Below are positions 14,114 through 20,908 of a stretch of DNA of 23,687 nucleotides, one piece after another (position 1 is the stretch's first letter; the number at the start of each line of letters is the position of its first letter). The position numbers and the translations under genes are program-made. The notes below the pieces were generated by a model. That model ran no database searches. It was given only the letters and a program-made list of their open reading frames with translations, and had not been told where the DNA came from. Origin of the DNA: an uncultured Ruminococcus sp. (GTDB lineage: Bacteria; Bacillota; Clostridia; Oscillospirales; Ruminococcaceae). Location: NCBI GenBank assembly GCA_900319195.1, contig ONNL01000076.1, positions 1-23,687 of the forward strand, in the 5' to 3' direction.

Positions 14114-16531
14114 TTATGCCGCCGAATTCTCAGCGTATTTTCGCATTATGCGAGCCGCGTCGAATGCATCGGCATCTCCGTCCGAATCAATGTCGGCAGC
14201 CGTCAGAAAATCGCCGCTGATGATACCGTCGCCACCCGACGCAATGTCAGCATAGTGCTGCAAGACCCTGAGTGCGTCCGTGGTGTCAACGATACCGTTT
14301 CCGTCCGCGTCGCCTGCTTCAAGAGCACCGTCGGACTCCCTTATTATGTGCAGATACGCGGTGCTGCCGAGCTTATTCTCGTCCGAGAGCTCAAACTTCA
14401 GCAGATTGTCGCCGCTTTCAATGCTGATAAAGTCGTTCATGCGGTATGTATCAAGCTTTTCGCCGTTGCAGAGAACCTCCGATGAGGTCACGTATTCGAG
14501 CATTATCCTCGAATACTGCTTGGGAAGCCTTATCGTGCAGACATTGCCGTTCTTTTCAGCCGTGCCGTATTTGATACTTCCCGAAGAATCCGAGCCTGCA
14601 CCGTACTGCACGTCAAAGAAGCAGGACTTCGCAGGAGTGTAGCTCCTCGTTGTGAAGGTCTTGCTGTCGGTAGTAGCCGTTATCTCGGTGTCCTCGGTTA
14701 TCGCAATGGGAGCCGTGTACCTAACATAGCTTCCGCCGTTAATTGAGTACAGTATCTCTCCGCCGTCCTTTGTCGAGAGCGAGACACTCTCATTCAGCGG
14801 CACCTCTCCCGAAACGTGCGAAAAGTCCACGGTATTCACAGGATTGCCGAATGCCTTGAGGGAAATATTTCCGAGCACGGTAACATAGTCCGAGGTCTTG
14901 TGCATTGCCATATACTGCTCCTCCATCTTACGTGTCAGAGCAACAGCGTCCGCGTCGTCCATGTCAACGCCGCTCCAGAGCATATCAAGAATCTGCTCAA
15001 AAATAGCCTGTTTTTCCTCGTCGGAGTAGATGTAGTCGCCGTCGCATACGTCCGTCCACTCCTTGCCGTCGGTGCTGTAAAAGCTCTCGCCGCGGTCTCT
15101 GTTTTCGACTATGCCCTCGTATGTGCCGTAGTTGGTGAAGTCCCTGAGAACATCGCCTGTCTCTTGGTCACGTATTATCATTGCATTCTCGGCAGGCAGA
15201 ATGAACGGATCGTCCTTGTTGTAGAGCTTCACGACTACGCCCGCCTTTTCGCCAGCCTTAACAACGACATTCTCGTCAAGCTCGACGGTCATGTAGCCCG
15301 TAAGCTCCTGAGTGCCCTTTGTAACCGCCGACGGAGTCCCGGACGTCGGGTCGGACGGGTCGGTAAGTCCGGTGTATACAGTTATCTCATAGTCGGTCGA
15401 AGGGTCAGTGAAGTATGTCGCTATCGCTTCAAGCTGAGTTTCCTCGTCGAAGTCGAAGATATTCGCCATATAGGACGGCTCGTCAACAGGCTCGTCCCAT
15501 GCCGAGAGTCCCTGCCCGGGAGTGAATCCGTCATACTGGTAAATATCGGTGTAATTCTCGGGAGTGCTTATCTCATAGGCGGTGAGATCGCAGAGCGACT
15601 TATCATAGTAGGATATCCAGATATAGCCGTCGTCGCCGTAGTCAACTCCCCAGCTGTTCTTGACGAGCCACGCACCGTTGCCCTCGGGCATTATCTTGAA
15701 ATCTGTCGCAGGGAAATTGTCGTCCCAGCCTGCGATCGTAACGGCATGATTCGCGTCGCTCGGTGAATTATTTGAATTGGTGGAATAGCATTCAAAGCTG
15801 TAGCACTCCGAGCTGCTCGAATAAAACGAGACATCAACTCCCGTGCCGTTATAAACGAACTGCTTGATAAGGGAGTTCACCTCATCAACATTAGTCCGCT
15901 CGTCGTCGTAATTGAGCATATAGGCATTTTCAAGGTGGAAATCGCTCACGTTATCGAGTGCGGCAACATCAGCAGTGTTTTTAAAAAACGAGGTGTCGCC
16001 GTAGGGCAGACGCTCCTCTCTTATAGGTCCTCTCCACTGCGCCCACAGATTCACGGCAAGCTGACAGGTGCCGCCGTTGTTTATGATAGACGAAGCGTCA
16101 GTCAGCGACGGGTCGGGTGAGAATTTCCCGTAATAAGTGTAGTATGCGGTCTGGAGCTCGGAAATATCGACATTCGGGTCCGAGCGGAGAATGCTTGTCT
16201 CCGCAGAAGCCGCCGAGGAATGTGCCCAGCAGGTGCCCTCCGAGCCCTGATCCTTCACGGACGTTATCGTCCCGGCCTCGCGCATATCGAAGCTTGCGGG
16301 AAGCTCAGTCTGCCTGTCGGGAAGCTGTACAGTGCTTTTCAGCGGAGCATAGTCCGGAGTCTGTACTATCTCTCCCTGCTCGGACAATTTCAGTGCAGGT
16401 ATGCCGCACGAAAAATAGGCTGTCACTGCCGTTGCCGCCGCGCTCCTTCCGAGTGTGGAGGTATTTGTCACCGCCGATAGTGATGTCAGCGAAAGAGCCG
16501 CTGTAAGTGCCGCAAATTTCCTGATATGCAT
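14114..16531 (-). CDS. Secreted papain-family (C1) cysteine protease with C-terminal dockerin
   Basis: Start at ATG 16531 (805 residues, MHIRKFAALTAAL) with GGGAGG 7 nt upstream; ATGs at 16537 and 16555 are too close to or before that site. The signal peptide spans about residues 1-35. The C1A protease domain, about 78-312, has all four active-site positions visible: Q95 (KDQG), C101 (GTCWAHS), H262 (ANHAVTIAGWDD) and N292 (KNSWG). A beta-rich lectin-like region follows, about 325-480. Near 575-640 there is a chitobiase-type beta sandwich (ILYSINGGSYVRYTAPI), then another beta sandwich. The type I dockerin, 739-800, has two calcium loops, DADGNGIVDTTDA and DIDSDGDADAFDA. The dockerin would attach it to a cohesin of the cellulosome. 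Dockerin proteases are known in Ruminococcus; a role in scaffold processing or protein digestion is speculative. Confidence 0.93.
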   Translation of the reverse strand: MHIRKFAALTAALSLTSLSAVTNTSTLGRSAAATAVTAYFSCGIPALKLSEQGEIVQTPDYAPLKSTVQLPDRQTELPASFDMREAGTITSVKDQGSEGTCWAHSSAASAETSILRSDPNVDISELQTAYYTYYGKFSPDPSLTDASSIINNGGTCQLAVNLWAQWRGPIREERLPYGDTSFFKNTADVAALDNVSDFHLENAYMLNYDDERTNVDEVNSLIKQFVYNGTGVDVSFYSSSSECYSFECYSTNSNNSPSDANHAVTIAGWDDNFPATDFKIMPEGNGAWLVKNSWGVDYGDDGYIWISYYDKSLCDLTAYEISTPENYTDIYQYDGFTPGQGLSAWDEPVDEPSYMANIFDFDEETQLEAIATYFTDPSTDYEITVYTGLTDPSDPTSGTPSAVTKGTQELTGYMTVELDENVVVKAGEKAGVVVKLYNKDDPFILPAENAMIIRDQETGDVLRDFTNYGTYEGIVENRDRGESFYSTDGKEWTDVCDGDYIYSDEEKQAIFEQILDMLWSGVDMDDADAVALTRKMEEQYMAMHKTSDYVTVLGNISLKAFGNPVNTVDFSHVSGEVPLNESVSLSTKDGGEILYSINGGSYVRYTAPIAITEDTEITATTDSKTFTTRSYTPAKSCFFDVQYGAGSDSSGSIKYGTAEKNGNVCTIRLPKQYSRIMLEYVTSSEVLCNGEKLDTYRMNDFISIESGDNLLKFELSDENKLGSTAYLHIIRESDGALEAGDADGNGIVDTTDALRVLQHYADIASGGDGIISGDFLTAADIDSDGDADAFDAARIMRKYAENSAA

Positions 16532-16578
16532 TCTCATGCCTCCCAAAGCTGTCAACGCAGCCTGTAATAGTCAAGTCA

Positions 16579-16607
16579 ATTATAGCATGGAAGCCGCCAA
16601 ATGTCAA
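16579..16607 (-). promoter_or_regulatory. Perfect consensus sigma-A promoter of the protease-comEA operon
   Basis: Minus strand TTGACA (16607-16602), 17-nt spacer (16601-16585), TATAAT (16584-16579), with TG one base before the -10 (extended -10). Predicted start near 16572, leader about 40 nt. All twelve hexamer positions match consensus, so expression should be strong unless repressed. Confidence 0.85.
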
Positions 16608-16668
16608 CAGTTCAGCACGTGCCGTTATGGCAGCCGTTCGTTAGCTTCACGTACAGTCACAGTTTATT

Positions 16669-16685
16669 ATACTATATAATAGTAT
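16669..16685. repeat. Perfect inverted repeat ATACTAT-ATA-ATAGTAT, possible operator
   Basis: Seven-base arms around ATA, extended by one more pair on each side, in the divergent intergenic region about 60 bases upstream of the protease -35. A related TACTAT occurs at about 16714. Such a palindrome fits a dimeric regulator site, but no regulator gene is adjacent. Low-complexity AT sequence makes chance occurrence possible. Confidence 0.4.
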
Positions 16686-16935
16686 ATATCAGCAGGAATA
16701 TCGCCCTATAATTATACTATCAGTATTAGAAACACTGCACAATAACAAAACGGCAAATTTTACTGTAAAATCAATTTACGATTTCAGTGACTTTAAAAAA
16801 AATATTTTCTCATTCGGATTTCCTTTATTTACAGAGTTTTTCAGGCGGTATCCCGTTCTCAGCACCGTTCATGCGATTTACTATTTGTATATTTTATGCT
16901 CAGCAATTCATATTTGTATAACTCATTGGATAGCC

Positions 16936-16965
16936 TGCACAAATACTTTTTGTAAAGATTGTGCA
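16936..16965. repeat. Inverted repeat TGCACAA-N16-TTGTGCA upstream of the ScaC-like promoter
   Basis: Seven-base perfect arms (16936-16942 and 16959-16965) whose right end is 9 bases before the -35 of the ScaC-like gene. The inner TAC/GTA could also pair. The position suits an activator or repressor site. Confidence 0.45.
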
Positions 16966-16974
16966 CAGAACGAA

Positions 16975-17003
16975 TAGACAAAAGGTAAAAAAAGGTATAT
17001 AAT
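16975..17003 (+). promoter_or_regulatory. Sigma-A promoter of the ScaC-like gene
   Basis: TAGACA (16975-16980), 17-nt purine-rich spacer (16981-16997), TATAAT (16998-17003). Predicted start near 17010, leader about 77 nt, ending in AAGGAGG 10 nt before ATG 17087. Confidence 0.8.
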
Positions 17004-17086
17004 ATAAACAGAAAGAAACAAGCGGGAATTGGAATTTAAATTTGAAATAGCGGAAAAGAAAAATAGCTCTTAAGGAGGTCTCAATT

Positions 17087-17980
17087 ATGAAAAAAACTAT
17101 GAAGAAAATGCTCGCTTTTGCAATGGCAGCAATGATGATGATATTTGCAGGTAACATGATGACAGCTTTCGGTGCTGAGACCTACGCAGGCAAGGGCAAC
17201 GCAGATGACGCTGTATACAAGAACACAATCACAGTTGATACAGTTACACTGACAGAGTCTGAGGCTCAGGCAATAATCAACGATAACGGTTACGTTGAGG
17301 TCAATGTAGTTCTCGGTTCAGAGGGTACAGGTTCCATATTCAACGCATTCGGACTCAGCTTCTACTACACAGACGAGCTCACAGTGGTCAAGACAAGAAA
17401 AGGCAACTTCGCTTGGACAGTAAATACACTGACTGACGATTACGGCATGACAGTTGTTGAGTCTTCACTCGGTGAAGAGGACGGCATGATAGGCAGATTC
17501 TTATGCAGCTGTGCATCTGCTATAGGCATTGAAGATCAGGGTGCATTATTCACATTCAGATATCAGTTACCCGAAAACGTTAATGTTGGCGATTTCTATC
17601 CCGTAAAAATCGCTTACAGATCAGGCGATAAGTTCACATTTGGCAAGGGCGCTATGGATTACGAGCTCGCTGAGCAGGCATGGACATTCACAAACGGTTT
17701 AGCAAGCGGCGGCATACAGATAGTTGCTGACCCCGAACCCGAGACCGATGAAAACGTTATAACTCCCGAAACTAAGGGCAATATCAATGGCGACGGCGCA
17801 TTGGATTCCAGTGACTCCGCACTCATCCTCAAGTCCTACGCAACAATACAGAGCGGCAACAAGGAAGTCCTCACACCCGAGCAGTACGAAATAGCTGACT
17901 TCAATTCTGACGGCTCCGTTGATTCCAGTGACGCTGCACTCGTTCTTCAGGCATACGCTAAGGCACAGTCCGCACAGTAA
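17087..17980 (+). CDS. Secreted cohesin-dockerin adaptor protein, ScaC-like
   Basis: 297 residues. A signal peptide (MKKTMKKMLAFAM, cleavage probably after AFGA at 30) is followed by one cohesin module, about 66-213. Its typical strands include YVEVNVVLGSEG, FNAFGLSFYYTDELTVV, GALFTFRYQLPENVNVGDFY and a closing GGIQIV. An acidic linker (214-229) leads to a C-terminal dockerin, 230-293, with two calcium repeats NINGDGALDSSDSALILKSYA and DFNSDGSVDSSDAALVLQAYA (each under 22 residues; key residues D/N-x-N-x-D-G and DSSDxAL). A single cohesin plus dockerin is the layout of ScaC, the R. flavefaciens adaptor that changes binding specificity on the main scaffoldin. Unlike that species it is not beside scaA/scaB here. 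It has its own promoter and double terminator, and frequent gaa/gca/aca codons suggest high expression. The partner of each module is not predictable from sequence alone. Confidence 0.88.
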   Translation: MKKTMKKMLAFAMAAMMMIFAGNMMTAFGAETYAGKGNADDAVYKNTITVDTVTLTESEAQAIINDNGYVEVNVVLGSEGTGSIFNAFGLSFYYTDELTVVKTRKGNFAWTVNTLTDDYGMTVVESSLGEEDGMIGRFLCSCASAIGIEDQGALFTFRYQLPENVNVGDFYPVKIAYRSGDKFTFGKGAMDYELAEQAWTFTNGLASGGIQIVADPEPETDENVITPETKGNINGDGALDSSDSALILKSYATIQSGNKEVLTPEQYEIADFNSDGSVDSSDAALVLQAYAKAQSAQ

Positions 17981-18027
17981 TGAAAAACTCATAGCAATAA
18001 GCATAATGCATAATAAAACCCCCGATT

Positions 18028-18080
18028 GATCCCCTGAAGCGTCAGGGGATCTTTCATGTGCCGTGAAAGCGGCTTTTTTT
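18028..18080 (+). terminator. Tandem-hairpin terminator after the ScaC-like gene
   Basis: First stem GATCCCCTGA and TCAGGGGATC (18028-18051, 10 bp, 4-nt loop). The second stem, GCCG-TGAAAG-CGGC (18060-18073), is followed by T7 (18074-18080). The second unit is a classic intrinsic terminator; the first may add strength or protect the mRNA 3' end. Confidence 0.85.
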
Positions 18081-18090
18081 GTGTTAAGTC

Positions 18091-18119
18091 TTGATTTTTT
18101 CGGCTTTTCATGTTATCAT
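18091..18119 (+). promoter_or_regulatory. Sigma-A-type promoter of the GH130 gene
   Basis: TTGATT (18091-18096), 17-nt spacer (18097-18113), TATCAT (18114-18119) with TG one base before the -10. It starts 11 bases after the terminator T-run, and predicts a leader of about 31 nt to ATG 18157. Confidence 0.65.
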
Positions 18120-18156
18120 TATATCCACAAAGCAATACATTCAAAAGGAGATCATC

Positions 18157-19170
18157 ATGGCAAAGATACTAAGCTCACCGCTCCCGAACATTCCGTGGGA
18201 GGACAGACCCTCAGACTGCTCCGAACCCATGTGGAGATTCAGCGGCAATCCTATAACCAAGCGCAATCCTGTAGGCGAGGTCGCGCGTATATTCAACAGC
18301 GCAGTTATGCCGTACAATGAAGGCTTCGTCGGAGTTTTCCGCGGCGAACAGAAAAACGGTGTCCCCCACATTTACCTCGGACGCAGCTCCGACGGCATAA
18401 GCTGGGACTTCGGCAAGGAAAAGATACCGTTCACCGATCCCGACGGCAAGCCGTTCATGCCTATCTACGCATACGACCCTCGGCTCGTCAAGGTCGAGGA
18501 CGTGTACTACATAATATGGTGTCAGGACTTCTACGGAGCGTCGATCGGCATAGCAAAGACCACCGATTTCAAGAAGTTCGAGCGCATCGAAAACCCGTTT
18601 CTGCCGTACAACAGGAACGCCGTGCTCTTCCCGAGAAAGATAGGCGGCAGATATGTAATGCTCTCACGTCCCTGCGACAACGGTCACACGGCATTCGGGG
18701 ACATCTTCCTCTCCGAGAGTCCCGACATGGAGCTCTGGGGTCGCCACCGTCATGTCATGAGCCCCTCACATCGCTGGTGGGACGCAATGAAGATAGGCGC
18801 GGGACCTGCTCCCATTGAGACAGACCTCGGCTGGCTGCTCATCTATCACGGCGTCGTCAACACCTGCAACGGCTACGTTTACAGCATTGGTGCCGCTATC
18901 CTCGACCGCGACGAGCCGTCCAAGGTGCTCCACCGCTGTACAGACTACCTGCTCACGCCTGAGGAGTGGTACGAGGAGCGCGGATTCGTCCCAAACGTCT
19001 GCTTCCCCTGTGCCGCACTTGCCGACTCAGAAACAGGCAGGATAGCTCTCTACTATGGCTGTGCGGACAGCTACGTGGGTATCGCCTTCACCGACATCGA
19101 CACTGTGACTGACTTTATTCTCACTCACGACTGCACTACTGAGACTGACACGGAGATAGGAAAGCGCTGA
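18157..19170 (+). CDS. Glycoside hydrolase family 130 phosphorylase, likely beta-1,4-manno-oligosaccharide phosphorylase
   Basis: Start at ATG 18157 (337 residues, MAKILSSPLPNIPWEDRP) with AAAAGGAG 6 nt upstream; the open frame back to 18091 overlaps the promoter. GH130 enzymes are five-bladed beta-propellers that split mannosides with phosphate to give mannose 1-phosphate. Seen: NPVGEVARIFNSAV at 37-50, FRGEQ, YAYDPRLVKVED with the candidate catalytic Asp at 107, NAVLFPRKIGGRY, HRWWDAMKIGAGPAPIET and GWLLIYHGV. Overall it resembles the RaMP2-type enzyme of R. albus (GH130 subfamily 2), which acts on manno-oligosaccharides. No signal peptide, so it works in the cytoplasm on imported oligosaccharides. 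Other GH130 activities, such as mannosyl-glucose phosphorylase, cannot be excluded. Confidence 0.9.
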   Translation: MAKILSSPLPNIPWEDRPSDCSEPMWRFSGNPITKRNPVGEVARIFNSAVMPYNEGFVGVFRGEQKNGVPHIYLGRSSDGISWDFGKEKIPFTDPDGKPFMPIYAYDPRLVKVEDVYYIIWCQDFYGASIGIAKTTDFKKFERIENPFLPYNRNAVLFPRKIGGRYVMLSRPCDNGHTAFGDIFLSESPDMELWGRHRHVMSPSHRWWDAMKIGAGPAPIETDLGWLLIYHGVVNTCNGYVYSIGAAILDRDEPSKVLHRCTDYLLTPEEWYEERGFVPNVCFPCAALADSETGRIALYYGCADSYVGIAFTDIDTVTDFILTHDCTTETDTEIGKR

Positions 19171-19322
19171 TTTCGTCAAATTCAACAACGACAATTTGCA
19201 CAAATCACGGACGCGGCAGAAAATAATTCGTAATTTCATACAAATTCAACCGTTGTTTATTGTCCGATATGTGATACAGTTTGAAAATTTTCCGTATTTT
19301 ATTTCATTTTGCCGAAAAATAC

Positions 19323-19351
19323 TTGCAGTTTTTTGTGAAATGTGATAAAAT
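19323..19351 (+). promoter_or_regulatory. Sigma-A promoter of the ddl-like operon
   Basis: TTGCAG (19323-19328), 17-nt spacer (19329-19345), TAAAAT (19346-19351). Predicted start near 19358; leader about 35 nt with AAGGAG 7 nt before ATG 19393. The rest of the gap 19171-19392 shows only a direct repeat, CAAATTCAAC, at 19177 and 19241, and no clear terminator for GH130. Confidence 0.7.
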
Positions 19352-19392
19352 ATATTATTGATTGAAATTGACTATAACCTAAGGAGAAAAAA

Positions 19393-20466
19393 ATGGCAAA
19401 GATAAAAACCGCCGTTATCTTCGGCGGAGCTTCAGCCGAACATAAGCTCTCTACCGCAACGGCTGCCGAGATAATCAAAAATATCCCAACGGATAAGTAC
19501 GAGGTAATGTGCATCGGTATCACTAAAAAGGGTCACTGGCTCTACTTCCCGGGAAGTCCCGACGACATCGCTTCGGGCGATTGGGAACAGGATACGGACT
19601 GCACTCCTGCTGTGCTCTCCCCCGACCCGCTCCACCACGGCTTTCTCGTCCTTGAAAACGGCGAGGTCACAGTGAGAAGAGTGGACGTCATCTTCCCTGC
19701 GCTTCAGGGCAAGAAGGGCGCTGACGGCGACATACAGGGTCTTCTCGACCTTTCGGGTATCCCCTACGTCGGCTGCGGACTTCTCTCCGCCGCTTCATGC
19801 ATGGATATGTCCAACACGCACATGGTCCTCGACGACTACGGCATTAAAACTGCCGAGTGGACGCTCCTCAAGCAGACTGACCTCAGTCACATCGAGGAAA
19901 GATGTGACGAGATCGCCGAGAAGTTTGGTTTTCCGCTCGTTGTCAAGCCTGCCAAGAGCGGCAGCAGCAAGGGCATCACAAAGGCGGACAACGTCAGTGA
20001 GCTCGTTGCAGGAGTGAAGATAGCATTCTCTATCGACAATAAAGTAATCGTCGAGAAGTTCATAGCAGGACGCAAGCTCGAAGCCGCAGTATTCGGCTAC
20101 GACACCCCATTCTCCTCGTATATCGGTGAGATCGGCTCGGTCGCTGACATCTTTGACCACAGCACCTCCGAGACAAGTACAGGTGACAGACTTACCGTTC
20201 CTGCCGACCTCCCCAACGATACACAGAACATGATACGCGAGGTCGCACTCAACGCATACAAGGCGCTCGGCTGCAAGGGACTCGCAAGAGTGGACTTCTT
20301 CCTCACAGAAGATGGCGAGCTCTTCCTCAACAAGATAGGAACAGCTCCCGGACTCCGCAAGAACAGCGTCTACGTAAAGCTCATGGAACACCTCGGAATG
20401 TCGCAGAGCTACCTCATCGACAAGCTTCTTGAGCAGGCTCTCGAAAATCCCGACAGAAATTATTGA
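19393..20466 (+). CDS. D-alanine-D-alanine ligase paralogue with degenerate active site
   Basis: 357 residues with the whole ATP-grasp architecture of Ddl: FGGASAEH at 10-17, GIPYVGCG at 122-129, KPAKSGSSKGI at 185-195, GCKGLARVDFF at 293-303 and the C-terminal LIDKLLEQA. Several residues conserved in active Ddl are changed. The HG of the first substrate loop is QG (Q105). GEDG reads GADG (A110). The ATP lysine after MDK is His (NTH, 141-143). VEEFIxGRE is VEKFIAGRK. The YDYEAKY omega loop is FDHSTSETST. The NEIN magnesium motif is NKIG (K314, G316). The frame is intact over 357 codons, so it is not a decayed pseudogene. It heads an operon with a DUF1934 gene and argS. It may be a pseudoenzyme or may act on another substrate; a canonical ddl should exist elsewhere. 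Confidence 0.85.
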   Translation: MAKIKTAVIFGGASAEHKLSTATAAEIIKNIPTDKYEVMCIGITKKGHWLYFPGSPDDIASGDWEQDTDCTPAVLSPDPLHHGFLVLENGEVTVRRVDVIFPALQGKKGADGDIQGLLDLSGIPYVGCGLLSAASCMDMSNTHMVLDDYGIKTAEWTLLKQTDLSHIEERCDEIAEKFGFPLVVKPAKSGSSKGITKADNVSELVAGVKIAFSIDNKVIVEKFIAGRKLEAAVFGYDTPFSSYIGEIGSVADIFDHSTSETSTGDRLTVPADLPNDTQNMIREVALNAYKALGCKGLARVDFFLTEDGELFLNKIGTAPGLRKNSVYVKLMEHLGMSQSYLIDKLLEQALENPDRNY

Positions 20467-20478
20467 TTGGAGCATATC

Positions 20479-20892
20479 TTGAAGAAAAATATAGTTATAT
20501 CCCTCACGAGCATTCAGTGGCAGGACGGCGAAAAGAGTGAGACCGAGCTTCTCACGAAGGCTGTTTTCCGCAATGAAGACGGGTGGGACATCATCACATA
20601 TGAGGACACCTCGGCAACAGGCTTTGAGGGCTCGACGACGACCGTAAAGGCAGAGGGCAACAAGAATGCCTCTGTTATACGCGAGGGAACAGCAAACTCG
20701 GTGCTGTCGCTCGAAACAGGACGCAAGCACTTCTGCCAGTATTCGACTCCCTTCGGAAATATGCAGATAGGAGTCTACACCCACGCTATCGAGAACACGA
20801 TAGCGGAAAACGGCAGGCTCTACCTAAAATACACGCTCGACCTCAACTCCTCATATCTTTCGGACAATGAGATAATCTTAACAATCCAATGA
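20479..20892 (+). CDS. DUF1934 family protein, YwiB-like
   Basis: Small cytoplasmic protein of unknown function, predicted as a lipocalin-like beta barrel. Start chosen at TTG 20479 (137 residues, MKKNIVISLTSIQWQDGEKS) because TTGGAG lies 6 nt upstream; the upstream TTG at 20467 falls within that ribosome site. Typical features are the opening I-x-S-x-Q-x-x-D/G-E, a central YEDTSATGFEGSTTTVK and the late TPFGNMQIGVYTHAIENTI, followed by KYTLDLNSSYLSDNEI. In Bacillus subtilis ywiB sits directly before argS, and the same adjacency is kept here (16 nt gap). It begins 12 nt after the ddl-like stop, so the three genes probably share a transcript. Confidence 0.85.
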   Translation: MKKNIVISLTSIQWQDGEKSETELLTKAVFRNEDGWDIITYEDTSATGFEGSTTTVKAEGNKNASVIREGTANSVLSLETGRKHFCQYSTPFGNMQIGVYTHAIENTIAENGRLYLKYTLDLNSSYLSDNEIILTIQ

Positions 20893-20908
20893 GAAAGGAC
20901 TCATATAA

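Larger units (their letters stand above)
16532..17086. other. Divergent intergenic region between dockerin protease and ScaC-like gene
   Basis: 555 bases, very AT-rich in the middle, with no plausible gene on either strand. It carries the protease promoter at its left end and the ScaC-like promoter at its right end. It also contains two inverted repeats (16669-16685 and 16936-16965). The stretch 16700-16930 holds A/T tracts but nothing else I can name. Confidence 0.7.

Noticed and set aside
14816..15766. 316-residue plus-strand open frame
   Set aside because: Lies entirely opposite the dockerin protease, whose catalytic and calcium-binding motifs are clear; no ribosome site or recognisable domain.
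19171..19270. Interleaved AACAACG/CGTTGTT and GACAAT/ATTGTC repeats after GH130
   Set aside because: Arms are in an order that cannot form one continuous stem and no T-run follows, so not annotated as a terminator.
19393..20466. Calling the ddl-like gene a pseudogene
   Set aside because: The frame is uninterrupted, has a good promoter and ribosome site and keeps the fold motifs; changed residues point to altered function rather than decay.
19795..20784. 329-residue minus-strand open frame
   Set aside because: Antisense to the ddl-like and DUF1934 genes; Cys- and Val-rich composition typical of a shadow frame.
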